This document shows positions 33,420 to 42,691 of a DNA stretch of 64,000 bases, piece after piece. The notes under the pieces are model-generated. The model searched no databases. It saw only the letters and a list, made by a program, of their open reading frames with translations, and had not been told where the DNA came from. Positions within the stretch are counted from its first letter, which is position 1; every line of letters starts with the position of its first letter. The position numbers and the translations under genes are program-made. This DNA is from Polaromonas sp. Lineage in GTDB: Bacteria > Pseudomonadota > Gammaproteobacteria > Burkholderiales > Burkholderiaceae_C. Location of the stretch: assembly GCA_013298945.1 (NCBI GenBank), contig JAAFJR010000002.1:372001-436000 (forward strand). The letters are read 5' to 3'.

Positions 33420-34439
33420 ATGTTCAAGAGGCTTTTTACCGTTATCGCGCTGTTGGCAATTTTTGCCGCTGCAGGCGTGGGCGCACTGGCTTGGTGGGTC
33501 AATCAGCCTTTAGATTTGGCGTATTCCACCGTGGAATTCACCTTAGACAAGTCCAATACCGCAGCTTCAGGCAAATCCGTCGCTCAGCAGCTTGTAGAGG
33601 CGGGCGTGCAAACCCAGCCCAATTTGCTGCAACTGTGGTTTCGTATCTCCGGCGATGCTCGCAAAATCAAAGCCGGCAGCTACGAACTAGAAGCCGGTGT
33701 GACGCCTCGCAGCTTGTTGAAAAAGCTGGTTAGTGGCGACCAAGCTTTCAAAACAGTCACGCTGGTAGAAGGTTGGACGTTTAACCAGCTACGCCAAGCA
33801 CTATCAAAAGCAGAGCACCTCAGGCAAGAAACACGCGGGTTAAGTCCTGAAATCATCATGGAGAAGCTGGGTAAGCCGGGTTTGAAACCCGAAGGCCGCT
33901 TTTTCCCCGACACCTACACCTACACCAAAGGCAACAGCGATTGGGTTGTTTTGAAAAGCGCATTTCAAGCCATGAACAAGCACTTAGACGCAGCTTGGGA
34001 GATGCGCGCCAGTGATTCGCCGCTCAAATCCATGGACGAGGCTTTGGTTCTAGCCAGCATTGTCGAAAAAGAAACCGGCAGCCCAGACGACCGCCCCATG
34101 GTCGGCAGCGTGTTTAACAACCGCTTACGCATCGGCATGATGCTGCAAACCGACCCGACTGTGACCTATGGCGCGGGCCCTGCCAAAGGCAAAGAATACG
34201 ACGGCAATTGGCTCAAAGCCAAAGCGGACGACAACCCGTGGAACACCTACCAGCGCACCGGCCTGCCACCCACGCCCATCGCCATGCCCGGCAAAGCTGC
34301 GCTGTTAGCGGCAGTGCAGCCCAAACCCAGCAGCGCCCTGTATTTTGTGGCCAAAGGCGATGGCACAGGCGCTAGCCAGTTCAGCGACACGTTGGAAGAG
34401 CACAATCGGGCGGTGAATAAATATATTCGGGGTAAATGA
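33420..34439 (+). CDS. mltG: Endolytic murein transglycosylase MltG
   Basis: MltG cleaves nascent glycan strands at the inner membrane and sets their length. The protein has one N-terminal membrane segment ([20 protein letters not shown]), a LysM-like region ([21 protein letters not shown]), and the catalytic domain with the conserved glutamate in ASIVEKETG, followed by [23 protein letters not shown]. The ATG at 33420 is preferred to a GTG at 33414, because AGGG at 33406 then has a normal spacing of about 10 bases; the difference is two residues. It is followed by tmk after 1 bp. The order mltG-tmk-holB-tatD is conserved in proteobacteria. Confidence 0.94.
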   Translation: MFKRLFTVIALLAIFAAAGVGALAWWVNQPLDLAYSTVEFTLDKSNTAASGKSVAQQLVEAGVQTQPNLLQLWFRISGDARKIKAGSYELEAGVTPRSLLKKLVSGDQAFKTVTLVEGWTFNQLRQALSKAEHLRQETRGLSPEIIMEKLGKPGLKPEGRFFPDTYTYTKGNSDWVVLKSAFQAMNKHLDAAWEMRASDSPLKSMDEALVLASIVEKETGSPDDRPMVGSVFNNRLRIGMMLQTDPTVTYGAGPAKGKEYDGNWLKAKADDNPWNTYQRTGLPPTPIAMPGKAALLAAVQPKPSSALYFVAKGDGTGASQFSDTLEEHNRAVNKYIRGK

Positions 34440-34440
34440 C

Positions 34441-35148
34441 GTGTTAAGTGACGTGTTAAGTCAGTTGAAAACCGCAGAACAAGGACTCTTCATCAGCTTT
34501 GAAGGCATAGATGGTGCTGGCAAATCGACTCATATTGAGGCCTTGGTCGCAGCTTTCAATGCAGAACACGGCGCTGACAAAGTGATCCATACCCGCGAAC
34601 CTGGTGGTACGCCCTTGGCTGAAAAGCTGCGCCAGCTGATTTTGAACGACCCCATGGACGCGCTGACCGAGTCGTTTTTAGTCTTCGCCGCCCGCCGCGA
34701 CCACCTGAACCAAGTCATAGAACCCGCCTTGGCGCGTGGCGACGTCGTTTTGTGCGACCGCTTCACCGATGCCACCTTTGCCTACCAAGGAGGAGGGCGC
34801 GGGTTTGACCTTAAAACGCTATCAATATTAGAGCGGTTTACGCAACAAATACGAAGGCTAGAGCCTGAAAATGCTTATAATTTGGATGATTTACTGATTC
34901 GACAACCCGATTTAACGATTTGGTTCGACCTGCCGCCCGAAATCGCCGCTGAACGACTCGCCGGAGCGCGCGTACCCGACAAATTCGAAGCCCAGCCGGT
35001 TGAATTTTTCCGCCAAGTAGCCGCTGGCTACCAACATCGAATGGACGAGAACCCAGCGCGTTTCGCCAAAATCAACGCCCACCAAAGCCGCGAAGCGGTC
35101 TGGGCCGATGTGCTGGCCGCTGTTAAATCTAAAGGCTTTCTAGCGTGA
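34441..35148 (+). CDS. tmk: Thymidylate kinase
   Basis: Tmk phosphorylates dTMP to dTDP. The P-loop [11 protein letters not shown] is near residues 20-30, the DR(Y/F) motif appears as [18 protein letters not shown], and the LID-like region follows [18 protein letters not shown]. The start is GTG at 34441, 1 bp after the mltG stop. At 235 residues it is somewhat long: between ILERFTQ and RQPDLTIW there are about 15 extra residues ([17 protein letters not shown]) where a degenerate dispersed repeat lies. The 3' end overlaps holB by 4 bp. Confidence 0.94.
   Translation: MLSDVLSQLKTAEQGLFISFEGIDGAGKSTHIEALVAAFNAEHGADKVIHTREPGGTPLAEKLRQLILNDPMDALTESFLVFAARRDHLNQVIEPALARGDVVLCDRFTDATFAYQGGGRGFDLKTLSILERFTQQIRRLEPENAYNLDDLLIRQPDLTIWFDLPPEIAAERLAGARVPDKFEAQPVEFFRQVAAGYQHRMDENPARFAKINAHQSREAVWADVLAAVKSKGFLA
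34818..34876 (-). repeat. Dispersed repeat, degenerate copy 6, inside tmk
   Basis: GCTATCAATATTAGAGCG, then CAACAAATACGAAGGCTAGA, aligns in order with the reverse form of the repeat seen after holB. It is more diverged than the others. It reads in a different frame from the miaA and ygfZ copies, giving [12 protein letters not shown], and this frame is shared with one addA copy. Confidence 0.55.
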
Positions 35149-36185
35149 GCGCCGAAGAAACCGCAACCCCGATGCCACCTGCGCCGTGGATAGCCGCGCA
35201 AACGGCGCAATTGCTCAAACAGCGCGGCCATGCTTGGCTGCTGCAAGGTCCGTCGGGCTTGGGGCAATACGAATTGGCGCTGGAAATGGTTAGGGCATGG
35301 TTGTGCGACGCCCCTACCCAGGCCGGCGCATGCAACACTTGCACCAGCTGCCACGCCATTGATGTGCGAACACATGCCGATTTGTGTGTTTTGATGCCTG
35401 AAACTATGTGCATGGAGCTTGGCTGGCCCATTGAAGAAGGTGCGTTAAAAGAAATTGATGATAAAAAACGGAAAGCTAGCAAGCAAATCAGGGTCGAAGC
35501 CGCGCGTGAAGCAGTAGTATTCTCGCAATTTACACGCTCGCGCGGGAAAACCAAAGTCATACTTGTTTATCCTGCTGAAAGGATGAATAACGTCACAGCC
35601 AATACCTTGCTTAAAACGCTAGAAGAACCACCTGGTGAGCTTAAATTCGTTTTGGTTACTGAAGCCGCCCACATGCTGTTGCCTACCATTCGCAGCCGTT
35701 GTTTGAGTTACACACTCACTTGGCCGACATCGGAAGAATCTTTAGCTTGGCTGGGTTCTCAAGGCGTAAAAAAAATAGAAGCAGATGTGTTTTTACGAGC
35801 TGCCGGTGGTCGTCCCGCCGATGCGCTGGGTTTTGCCAATTCTGGCCGCAACCCCTCAGATTGGCAGGCTTTCCCCAAAGCCATGGCGAAAGGCGATGTA
35901 GGCGCCGTCTCAAATTGGCTGCCCGCTGACCTGCTAGACGCCCTGCAAAAGCTCTGCCACGACCTCATGGCCAGCAAATCCGGCGCAGCGCCACGGTTCT
36001 TCAAACCCGCAGATTTGCCGACAGCGATGCCCAGCTATTCGGCACTGGCAGCATGGCACAAAACCCTGTCCGCCACCGCCCGAACTGTAGAGCATCCGTT
36101 CAATGCCGGCTTGATGCTGGAAGCGTTGGTGAGTGGTGCTCAGCGGGTAATGGCTGCAAAAAATAATGCAAAATGCTATCAATAA
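35145..36185 (+). CDS. holB: DNA polymerase III subunit delta'
   Basis: HolB is a structural subunit of the clamp loader. The 346-residue protein has the degenerate P-loop [12 protein letters not shown], with no lysine, as expected for delta', which does not bind ATP. Four cysteines form the zinc module ([20 protein letters not shown]), and the SRC motif is present in [30 protein letters not shown] is the usual sensor region. It overlaps tmk by 4 bp. The last residues (NNAKCYQ) and the stop codon fall at the edge of a dispersed repeat, so the C-terminus was probably reshaped by it. No pilZ gene follows, although one is common at this place in related bacteria. Confidence 0.92.
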   Translation: MSAEETATPMPPAPWIAAQTAQLLKQRGHAWLLQGPSGLGQYELALEMVRAWLCDAPTQAGACNTCTSCHAIDVRTHADLCVLMPETMCMELGWPIEEGALKEIDDKKRKASKQIRVEAAREAVVFSQFTRSRGKTKVILVYPAERMNNVTANTLLKTLEEPPGELKFVLVTEAAHMLLPTIRSRCLSYTLTWPTSEESLAWLGSQGVKKIEADVFLRAAGGRPADALGFANSGRNPSDWQAFPKAMAKGDVGAVSNWLPADLLDALQKLCHDLMASKSGAAPRFFKPADLPTAMPSYSALAAWHKTLSATARTVEHPFNAGLMLEALVSGAQRVMAAKNNAKCYQ

Positions 36186-36230
36186 CATAGCTAATTAGGC
36201 AATAAATACGCCGGATATAGCCATATTTGA
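36175..36230 (-). repeat. Dispersed repeat, copy 7, at the 3' end of holB
   Basis: GCTATCAATAACATAGCTAA, TTAGGCAATAAATACGCCGG and ATATAGCCATATTT give a nearly complete reverse-orientation copy. Its first bases supply the last holB codons and the TAA stop. The rest fills the gap before tatD. Confidence 0.85.
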
Positions 36231-36270
36231 CCCCTAAATAATCGATTTCTTCTAAATACACCTGATTGCC

Positions 36271-37095
36271 ATGTTCACCGACTCCCATTGCCACCTCGTC
36301 TTCCCTGAACTGATGTCCCAGCTACCCCAAATCCGCACGGCGATGGCAGAGGCGCGGGTGACGCGGGCTTTGTGTATTTGTACGACGATGGAAGAGTTTG
36401 AGTCTGTGCACAATTTGGCGACTAGCTTTGACAACTTTTGGGCAACGGTGGGGGTGCATCCGGATAACGAAGCGAGTGACGAAGCGGGTAAAGAGTTGCG
36501 TGAGCCGACGTTTGATGACCTGGTGCAGCGCGCTGGACTGCCGCGTGTGGTGGGTATTGGCGAGACGGGTTTGGACTATTTTCGGCTCGGTGACCGCACG
36601 GTGGCCGATATGGAATGGCAGCGCGAGCGCTTTCGCACCCATATTCGCGCGGCGCAGGCGGTGAAGAAACCGCTGGTGATCCATACCCGTGCGTCGTCTG
36701 CCGATACGATTGCAATTCTCAAAGAAGAGGGTGAAACCGAGGGACACTTAGGCGCTAAATCTGCGGGTGGTGTGTTCCATTGCTTTACCGAAACCGCCGA
36801 AGTCGCCCGTGCAGCCTTGGATTTGGGCTTTTACATCTCGCTTTCGGGGATTTTGACTTTCAAATCCGCCCAAGATTTGCGTGATGTTGCGGCTTTTGTG
36901 CCCATGGATAGACTGCTGATAGAAACAGACAGCCCCTACCTAGCTCCCATGCCGCACCGAGGCAAGACGAATAACCCGTCTTATGTGCCTTTTGTGGCAA
37001 AAAAGATTGCTGAAATAAAAGGTTTAGAGACGGAAGAAGTTGGGCGTATCACCAGTAGCAATTTTGACAATTTGTTTCAGGGCGTTTTAGTATGA
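36271..37095 (+). CDS. tatD: TatD-family metal-dependent hydrolase
   Basis: TatD-type proteins are TIM-barrel metal-dependent DNases. The 274-residue protein begins with the metal-binding TDSHCHL, and carries GIGETGLDYF with the bridging glutamate, PLVIHTRAS, GVFHCFTE, and a C-terminal LLIETDSPYLAP with the catalytic aspartate. It is the holB-linked YcfH branch. The start is ATG at 36271. It follows holB across an 85-bp gap that is mostly repeat. The cellular substrate is not certain; DNA repair or 3'-5' exonuclease activity is known in the family. Confidence 0.92.
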   Translation: MFTDSHCHLVFPELMSQLPQIRTAMAEARVTRALCICTTMEEFESVHNLATSFDNFWATVGVHPDNEASDEAGKELREPTFDDLVQRAGLPRVVGIGETGLDYFRLGDRTVADMEWQRERFRTHIRAAQAVKKPLVIHTRASSADTIAILKEEGETEGHLGAKSAGGVFHCFTETAEVARAALDLGFYISLSGILTFKSAQDLRDVAAFVPMDRLLIETDSPYLAPMPHRGKTNNPSYVPFVAKKIAEIKGLETEEVGRITSSNFDNLFQGVLV

Positions 37096-37123
37096 AGCGA
37101 GTGATTAGCTTGTAAGCTGTGGC

Positions 37124-37912
37124 ATGATGAAAACTATGAAAATATTGAAATCGTTATTAAAAACAAGGGCTTGCGGCTTGGTTGCAGCACTTATGTTCCC
37201 ACTCGTGGTTTTGTCCGCACCGATTGATGATTACTTCACCGCCATCAAAAACGACAACGACGGCGCTTTGGTCACCGTATTGTTTCGCGGTTTTGATGCG
37301 AACACCTTGGACAGCGAAGGCCGACACGGCTTGCACATCGCCATGATGGAGGGCTCGTTCAAAGTAGCCAAAACCTTGTTGGATTTGTCGGGCACAAAAG
37401 TAGACACCCGCAGCAAAAACGACGAAACCCCGTTGATGATTGCCGCGTTAAAAGGCCACACAGCCTTTGCCAAACGCATGATTGATAAGGGCGCGGATGT
37501 GAATAAAACCGGCTGGACAGCGTTGCATTACGCTGCCACAGGCGGGCATGTGGAGATGATCAAGCTGCTGCTTGAAAACCACGCCTACATAGACACCGAG
37601 TCACCCAACAAAACCACGCCGCTGATGATGGCGGCGCAATATGGCAATGCTAAGTCAGTTAAATTGTTGATTGATGAAGGCGCGGACATGGCCGCTAAAA
37701 ATGCGGTTGGTATGACGGCTTTAGATTTTTCGCGTTTGGGTGAAAACCGTGAGAGTTTCGACCTGCTCACTGCCGAGCTGGCGGAGTTTGACAAACCTGC
37801 ACCAGTGGCACAACCTGCCAGACCAATTGCTCCAGTTACATCAGTAGTAGCGCCACCGGCTGCTACTGCAGAAACAGCTAAAAAACAGCCTTTTAAGACC
37901 CGATTTGATTGA
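37124..37912 (+). CDS. Exported ankyrin-repeat protein
   Basis: The 262-residue protein begins with a Sec-type signal peptide (MKILKSLLKTRACGLVAALM, cleavage near VVLSAPID). Ankyrin repeats follow over about residues 60-215: EGRHGLHIAMMEGSFKVAKTL, NDETPLMIAALKGHTAFAKR, TGWTALHYAATGGHVEMIKL and KTTPLMMAAQYGNAKSVKLL are the visible units. The tail is rich in proline and alanine (PVAQPARPIAPV). It lies 28 bp after tatD and may share its transcript. The partner bound by the ankyrin face is unknown. Start could be the first or third Met of MMKTM; this does not change the mature protein. Confidence 0.85.
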   Translation: MMKTMKILKSLLKTRACGLVAALMFPLVVLSAPIDDYFTAIKNDNDGALVTVLFRGFDANTLDSEGRHGLHIAMMEGSFKVAKTLLDLSGTKVDTRSKNDETPLMIAALKGHTAFAKRMIDKGADVNKTGWTALHYAATGGHVEMIKLLLENHAYIDTESPNKTTPLMMAAQYGNAKSVKLLIDEGADMAAKNAVGMTALDFSRLGENRESFDLLTAELAEFDKPAPVAQPARPIAPVTSVVAPPAATAETAKKQPFKTRFD

Positions 37913-37926
37913 TGTTTAAGCTGAAG

Positions 37927-37970
37927 TCTTTATATTTATTGCCTAAGAAGCTATAAAATTAGTAGCATTA
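37927..37970 (+). repeat. Dispersed repeat, partial copy 8, between ankyrin gene and rho
   Basis: TATATTTATTGCCTAAGAAGCTATAAAATTAGTAGCAT follows the consensus, but the left GCCGGCG end is missing. It lies between the convergent ankyrin and rho genes. The phase that reads TAT in sense-strand copies reads TAA here. Confidence 0.65.
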
Positions 37971-37988
37971 AATGCGGCGCTGAAAAAA

Positions 37989-39263
37989 TCAACCACCGCG
38001 TCGCATCATCTCAAAAAACTCAGAGTTGTTCTTAGTAGCACGCATCTGTTTTAGCACCATTTCCATAGATTCGATCTCGTCCATGTTGTACATGAACTGA
38101 CGCAGAATGCGGGTTTTTTGCAGGATTTCTGGTGCGAGTAGCAGCTCTTCGCGGCGGGTACCGCTGCGGTTGAGCTGAATACTTGGGAACACGCGTTTCT
38201 CGTACAAGCGGCGATCCAAATGAATTTCAGAGTTGCCAGTGCCTTTGAACTCTTCAAAAATCACCTCATCCATGCGGCTGCCGGTATCGATCAAGGCGGT
38301 GGCGATGATGGTCAAGCTACCGCCTTCTTCGACGTTACGGGCGGCACCCAAGAAGCGTTTTGGCCGTTGAAGTGCGTTAGCGTCCACACCGCCGGTCAAG
38401 ACCTTGCCAGAACTTGGCACGACGTTGTTGTAAGCGCGGGCGAGGCGGGTGATGGAGTCCAGCAAAATCACCACGTCTTTTTTCAGTTCAACCAAGCGCT
38501 TAGCGCGCTCAATCACCATTTCGGCAACGTGCACGTGGCGAGCCGCCGGCTCGTCGAAGGTTGAGGCAATCACTTCGCCTTTGACGGTGCGCTGCATCTC
38601 GGTAACCTCTTCTGGGCGCTCGTCAATCAGTAAAACCATCAAATAACTGTCGGGATAATTAGCAGAAATCGCGTGAGCGATGTGCTGCATCATCACGGTT
38701 TTACCGCTTTTCGGCTGCGCCACGATCAAAGCGCGTTGGCCTTTGCCGATGGGGGCGATGATGTCGATGATGCGGCTGGTGATGTTTTCGTTGTTCTTCT
38801 CGTCACCCTTGACTTCGCGCTCCAAGCGCATTTGCTCTTTAGGGAACAGCGGTGTCAAGTTTTCAAACATGACCTTGTGTTTGTTCTCATCCGCACCGCC
38901 GCCGTTGACCTTGTCCAACTTGTTCAACGCAAAGTAGCGTTCACCGTCTTTCGGGGTGCGAACTTCGCCTTCGATCATGTCGCCGGTGTGCAGGTTGAAG
39001 CGGCGCACTTGGCTTGGGCTGATATAGATGTCGTCGGTGGAAGCGGTATAGCTGGTGTCTGGGCTACGCAAAAAGCCAAAACCGTCGGGCAAAATTTCCA
39101 AAACGCCGTCGGCAAACACCTGCTCGCCAGCGCGGGCGCGTTTTTTGATGATGGCAAACATCAGCTCTTGCTTGCGCATGCGGCCCGTGTTTTCGATTTC
39201 AAGCTCTTCGGCTTGTTTGAGGACTTCAGAGACGTGTAGGGCTTTGAGTTCGTTTAAATGCAT
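37989..39263 (-). CDS. rho: Transcription termination factor Rho
   Basis: Rho is the hexameric RNA helicase that ends many transcripts. The 424-residue protein has the N-terminal Rho_N helix region ([15 protein letters not shown]), the RNA-binding cold-shock-like fold ([16 protein letters not shown]), Walker A ([10 protein letters not shown]), Walker B ([16 protein letters not shown]), and the secondary-site and R-loop sequences ([20 protein letters not shown]). Length is typical of Betaproteobacteria, without large inserts. It lies downstream of trxA in the classical trxA-rho order. A leader of about 240 bp separates it from the trxA terminator, long enough for the attenuation known for rho in other bacteria, but I identified no element there. 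Confidence 0.98.
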   Translation of the reverse strand: MHLNELKALHVSEVLKQAEELEIENTGRMRKQELMFAIIKKRARAGEQVFADGVLEILPDGFGFLRSPDTSYTASTDDIYISPSQVRRFNLHTGDMIEGEVRTPKDGERYFALNKLDKVNGGGADENKHKVMFENLTPLFPKEQMRLEREVKGDEKNNENITSRIIDIIAPIGKGQRALIVAQPKSGKTVMMQHIAHAISANYPDSYLMVLLIDERPEEVTEMQRTVKGEVIASTFDEPAARHVHVAEMVIERAKRLVELKKDVVILLDSITRLARAYNNVVPSSGKVLTGGVDANALQRPKRFLGAARNVEEGGSLTIIATALIDTGSRMDEVIFEEFKGTGNSEIHLDRRLYEKRVFPSIQLNRSGTRREELLLAPEILQKTRILRQFMYNMDEIESMEMVLKQMRATKNNSEFFEMMRRGG

Positions 39264-39502
39264 GTGAGGATGTATTGATGTTTGAAGAGGAAACCCTATT
39301 CGGGTGTTGCAAGAAAAAATTCAGAATCTAAAAGAAAAAGGGAAAAATTTGGGGGATTTTTAGAGCGCCTGTTTTGGCAACTCAGAAGGTATAACTAGGA
39401 ACGGGGTTAGTTCAAAGTGCCGTTTGGGAAACTTTGGTTTCTACGGCTAAAACTTGGTATGCGAGAATTATGACAGATTTTTGCGCTAATTCGACCAGAC
39501 GT

Positions 39503-39535
39503 AAAAAAGGGCGAAAAACCGAAGTTTTCGCCCTT
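39503..39535 (-). terminator. Rho-independent terminator after trxA
   Basis: On the minus strand an 11-bp perfect stem, AAGGGCGAAAA with TTTTCGCCCTT (arms 39525-39535 and 39507-39517), has a seven-base loop and ends in a T run from 39508 down to 39503. It lies 20 bp after the trxA stop and separates trxA from rho. Confidence 0.9.
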
Positions 39536-39555
39536 AGATGATTCAAAAGTACGTT

Positions 39556-39888
39556 TTACGCCATCTGCTGGTCAATAAACGCTGTCAATTGTGATTTGCT
39601 CAAAGCGCCCACTTTGGTCGCTGCCAATTGGCCGTCTTTGAACAACATCAGTGTCGGAATGCCACGAATGCCAAATTTGGCTGGAATGTCACGGTTCTCA
39701 TCAACGTTCATCTTGGCGATTTGCAGTTTTGAGCCGTAAGCGGCAGCCACTTCGTCCAAAATGGGTGCAATCATTTTGCAAGGACCGCACCACTCAGCCC
39801 AATAATCCACCAACACAGGCGTTTTAGAACCTAAAACTTCGGTTTCAAAAGTTGCGTCGGAAACGTGTTTGATGAGATCGCTGGCCAT
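39556..39888 (-). CDS. trxA: Thioredoxin
   Basis: This is a classical 110-residue thioredoxin, the cytoplasmic disulphide reductant. The active site WCGPC is at residues 33-37 in [15 protein letters not shown]. The conserved cis-proline is in [14 protein letters not shown]. The ATG at 39888 is chosen because AAGGAT lies just upstream and the protein then has the standard length; an in-frame start at 39912 would add eight residues. It is followed by its own terminator and then rho. The gene is divergent from the addB-like gene, with about 110 bp between starts. Confidence 0.97.
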   Translation of the reverse strand: MASDLIKHVSDATFETEVLGSKTPVLVDYWAEWCGPCKMIAPILDEVAAAYGSKLQIAKMNVDENRDIPAKFGIRGIPTLMLFKDGQLAATKVGALSKSQLTAFIDQQMA

Positions 39889-39997
39889 GGTGAAATCCTT
39901 ATAAATTGGCAAAATAGAAAAAAGAATGCTGTAGAGAATGCTAAAACTACAGATACATTAGGAGTTAAGACCATTGTGACAGAAAGCAAGACCCTCA

Positions 39998-42643
39998 GTG
40001 TCAAATACATTGTCAAATAATCAGTCAGATTTTGATGCCCTTGACTTAAACGACCTTAAAACGCCTGTTTTTTGGCGGCAACTGTGCCTCGATATCCATA
40101 CAATTTGTAAGGAAAAAGGCATTCACTTGTCGCGCTGCGTGGTCTTGCTGCCTTTTGCCCAGCTCATGCCCTTGGCCAGACGCCATTGGGCGCAGATTTA
40201 CCCCTCAGGATTTTTACCGCAGTTTCAAACCACGTCAAACTGGGCTATCCAGTTGCGGCCTTTCGCGCCTGAAATTGGCGATATCAGCTTAGAGATGGCG
40301 CAAGATGTGCTCAAAGCGGCGCAGTTGCTGAAAACGGCCAAATTGGACGTTTTTGCCGGTTTGGACACTACGCAGCAAGAGTTGATCACCATCCGCTTGG
40401 TCGAAGCTGCGCATCAGTTGGCCGCCAGCGCCGCTGCCATTCATCCGCAAAAACGATTGACTTGGGCGGACGAGATGAGGAGCAATGTTTTTGGAGGCAC
40501 CATGTCGCCTACGTTTGCCAACGAATCATCCATTGCTCAGTTGGCACTGTATTGGGCATCCACCAGCAACTACGCCAGCGACGTGTTGTTTGATGATGCT
40601 TTGGCGAAATCTCAAACGGACTACCTGTTCGTTTTAGAAGGCTTGCAACGCGACCCGCTGGCACGTGCTTTGATGCTGCATTGGGAGAAAAAGACGGCAT
40701 TTTTGTCGCCACCTCCGACTGAAATTCCTGAAAATCTGTCTGGCATCACCTTGCACCCCGCGAAGGACGCCCACGACGAAGCGCAACTCGCCGCCGCCTG
40801 TGTGCTGCGCCATATTGAAGCGGGGCGAATTCCCGTTGCTTTAGCGGCCACCGACCGCGCCTTGACCCGCCGCATCCGCGCTATGCTGGCGACGCAAAAT
40901 GTGCAAGTGCGTGACGAAAACGGCTGGATTCTGTCCACCACCCGCGCAGCCGCCAAATTGATGGCGTATTTGAAAGCCTGTGCTTGGAACGCCAGTACCG
41001 ATAGTGTTCTGGATTTTTTGAAGAACAGCGATGGACATGTTGTTGATGCTGACGAGTTAGCTGTGCTTGAAAAAGCAGTGCGCAAGGCTAACCGAGCGTC
41101 CTGGGCTAGCTGGGTAGCGTTGATTTCGCTGGATGCTGAACAAGCCGCTCTGCAAGCCACAACGGGGAAAATAGAAGCTACCCGCACAAGCTTGCATTCC
41201 CCCCGCATTTTGAGCGCGTGGCTGCTTGCGTTGCGAGTGGCTTTGGAAAACAGCGGCTTGCTGCAAGAGCTGCAAGATGATTTGGCGGGCGTTAAAGTCA
41301 TAGAAACTTTGCACTTAGAGGGAAAAGCGCATTTTCAAGGACTTAACCTTCGTTGGAGCTTGGCCGAATTCACCGCTTGGGTGAACACAGCCTTAGAGTC
41401 AACCAGCTTCAAACCGCCGTATCCTGACCTCGCGCAAGTGGCGATTCTGCCGATGAGCCAACTCCTAGCACGCCCCTTTGCCGCCGCCGTCTTGGCGGGG
41501 TGTGACGAAGCACGGTTCGACCCATCGCCCCTGCTGCCCGGTCAGTGGTCGCCCTCTGAACGCTTGGCGCTGAATCTCATTACCCGAGACGAACAAGACG
41601 CCGCCACCCGTGCCGCTTGGCACATCGCCCTGCAAACGCCAGTGTGCGAAGTGCTGTGGCGAAAATCTGAAACCTCAGGTGAACCTGTTTTGCCTAGTAG
41701 TTTGGTGCAGAGTTTGCAGTTGAAATTGAAACAGCAGTCGAAGTTAAATCAGACAGTGGCTGAATCAACCGAACCTCGTATCAAGCAAACCTTAGAAGCC
41801 AAGTCAACGCCCAGACCGCTGCCCAACGGCAGCCAGTTACCCGTTACCCGCCTGTCCGCCAGCGGCTACAGCAAGCTGCGCACCTGCCCCTACCAGTTTT
41901 TTGCGCTGCAGCAGCTGGGCTTGAAAGAAGACGATGAACTGCAAGAAACACTGGACAAGCGCGAATTCGGCCTGTGGCTGCACGCCGTTCTGCGCCATTT
42001 TCATGAACAACTTCAAAAATCGTCTGAAATTGATGTAAATATGCCTGTAGCCGTCGTAATTATTGCCTATACAGCTATGTTAAATATAGCATTTGAAGAG
42101 GTCACAAAAGCCCAGCAATTGCCAGAAGACGCGTTTTTACCGTTTGCAGCAACCTGGCCTAAGCTGCGTGATGGCTACATAGATTGGCTGTTAGCGCACC
42201 AAGCTGCGGGCTGGACGTTTGACCAAGCCGAGGTTTGGCGAGAGTTGCCTGTTGGTAATTTTGGCCTGAAACTGGTGGGGCAGTTAGACCGTATTGATAA
42301 AGCACCAGATGGCACAAAAATGGTGCTGGACTACAAAACCGAGAGTGATAGCAAAACCAAAGATCGTCTCAAAAATCCGATGGAAGACACGCAGCTCGCG
42401 TTTTACGCAGCGCTAGTGGGTGACGAAACATTGGAAGCGGCGTATGTCAATGTCAGCGAAAAAGAAAGTAAAACCTATGCCCAGAAAGACATAGACCACA
42501 GCCGCAGCGCCTTGATTGAAGGCATTTTGGACGATATGCAAGGCATTAGCCAAGGCAAACCGCTGCCCGCCTTGGGTGAGGGCGCGGCGTGCGACTACTG
42601 CGCGGCGCGAGGGTTTTGTCGCAAGGATTTTTGGCATGAATAA
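39998..42643 (+). CDS. AddB-like PD-(D/E)XK nuclease of a helicase-nuclease repair pair
   Basis: The 881-residue protein resembles the probable DNA-repair proteins that replace RecC/AddB in Burkholderiales. The C-terminal third is a RecB-type nuclease: ELPVGNFGLKLVGQLDRIDK, then MVLDYKTES with catalytic Asp and Lys. An upstream cysteine in RTCPYQFFALQQLGL and three in CDYCAARGFCRKDFW form the four-cysteine Fe-S pattern of AddB nucleases. The N-terminal part is an inactivated helicase fold with no Walker A. A dispersed repeat encodes NMPVAVVIIAYTAMLNIAFE at about residues 682-701, inside the nuclease region. The start is GTG at 39998. It lies 48 bp upstream of the addA-like gene and is expected to work with it at double-strand ends. 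Confidence 0.85.
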   Translation: MSNTLSNNQSDFDALDLNDLKTPVFWRQLCLDIHTICKEKGIHLSRCVVLLPFAQLMPLARRHWAQIYPSGFLPQFQTTSNWAIQLRPFAPEIGDISLEMAQDVLKAAQLLKTAKLDVFAGLDTTQQELITIRLVEAAHQLAASAAAIHPQKRLTWADEMRSNVFGGTMSPTFANESSIAQLALYWASTSNYASDVLFDDALAKSQTDYLFVLEGLQRDPLARALMLHWEKKTAFLSPPPTEIPENLSGITLHPAKDAHDEAQLAAACVLRHIEAGRIPVALAATDRALTRRIRAMLATQNVQVRDENGWILSTTRAAAKLMAYLKACAWNASTDSVLDFLKNSDGHVVDADELAVLEKAVRKANRASWASWVALISLDAEQAALQATTGKIEATRTSLHSPRILSAWLLALRVALENSGLLQELQDDLAGVKVIETLHLEGKAHFQGLNLRWSLAEFTAWVNTALESTSFKPPYPDLAQVAILPMSQLLARPFAAAVLAGCDEARFDPSPLLPGQWSPSERLALNLITRDEQDAATRAAWHIALQTPVCEVLWRKSETSGEPVLPSSLVQSLQLKLKQQSKLNQTVAESTEPRIKQTLEAKSTPRPLPNGSQLPVTRLSASGYSKLRTCPYQFFALQQLGLKEDDELQETLDKREFGLWLHAVLRHFHEQLQKSSEIDVNMPVAVVIIAYTAMLNIAFEEVTKAQQLPEDAFLPFAATWPKLRDGYIDWLLAHQAAGWTFDQAEVWRELPVGNFGLKLVGQLDRIDKAPDGTKMVLDYKTESDSKTKDRLKNPMEDTQLAFYAALVGDETLEAAYVNVSEKESKTYAQKDIDHSRSALIEGILDDMQGISQGKPLPALGEGAACDYCAARGFCRKDFWHE
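42042..42093 (+). repeat. Dispersed repeat, copy 9, inside the addB-like gene
   Basis: GCCTGTAGCCGTCGTAATTA, TTGCCTATACAGCTATGTTA and AATATAGCATTT follow the forward consensus in the sense of the gene. It encodes PVAVVIIAYTAMLNIAF in the same frame as the methyltransferase copy. TAT replaces the TGA present in copies 2 and 3. Confidence 0.8.
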
Positions 42644-42648
42644 GCTTA

Positions 42649-42683
42649 AATTCCCCCTAATCTCTCTTTTCCAAAGTGGGGGA
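42649..42683. repeat. Small imperfect inverted repeat (TTCCCCCTAA...GTGGGGGA)
   Basis: The short gap between the addB-like and addA-like genes holds AAATTCCCCCTAATCTCTC, TTTTCC and AAAGTGGGGGAC. It can fold into a hairpin and resembles the C-rich/G-rich short palindromes dispersed in many genomes. Its right arm also supplies the GGGGGA that serves as ribosome site for the next gene. Confidence 0.4.
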
Positions 42684-42691
42684 CAAGTCTT

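Noticed and set aside
33797..33850. mltG stretch resembling the addA repeat copy (EHLRQE shared)
   Set aside because: MltG proteins usually have similar residues here (LRxxTxGLS), so this is more likely ancestral sequence than an inserted repeat.
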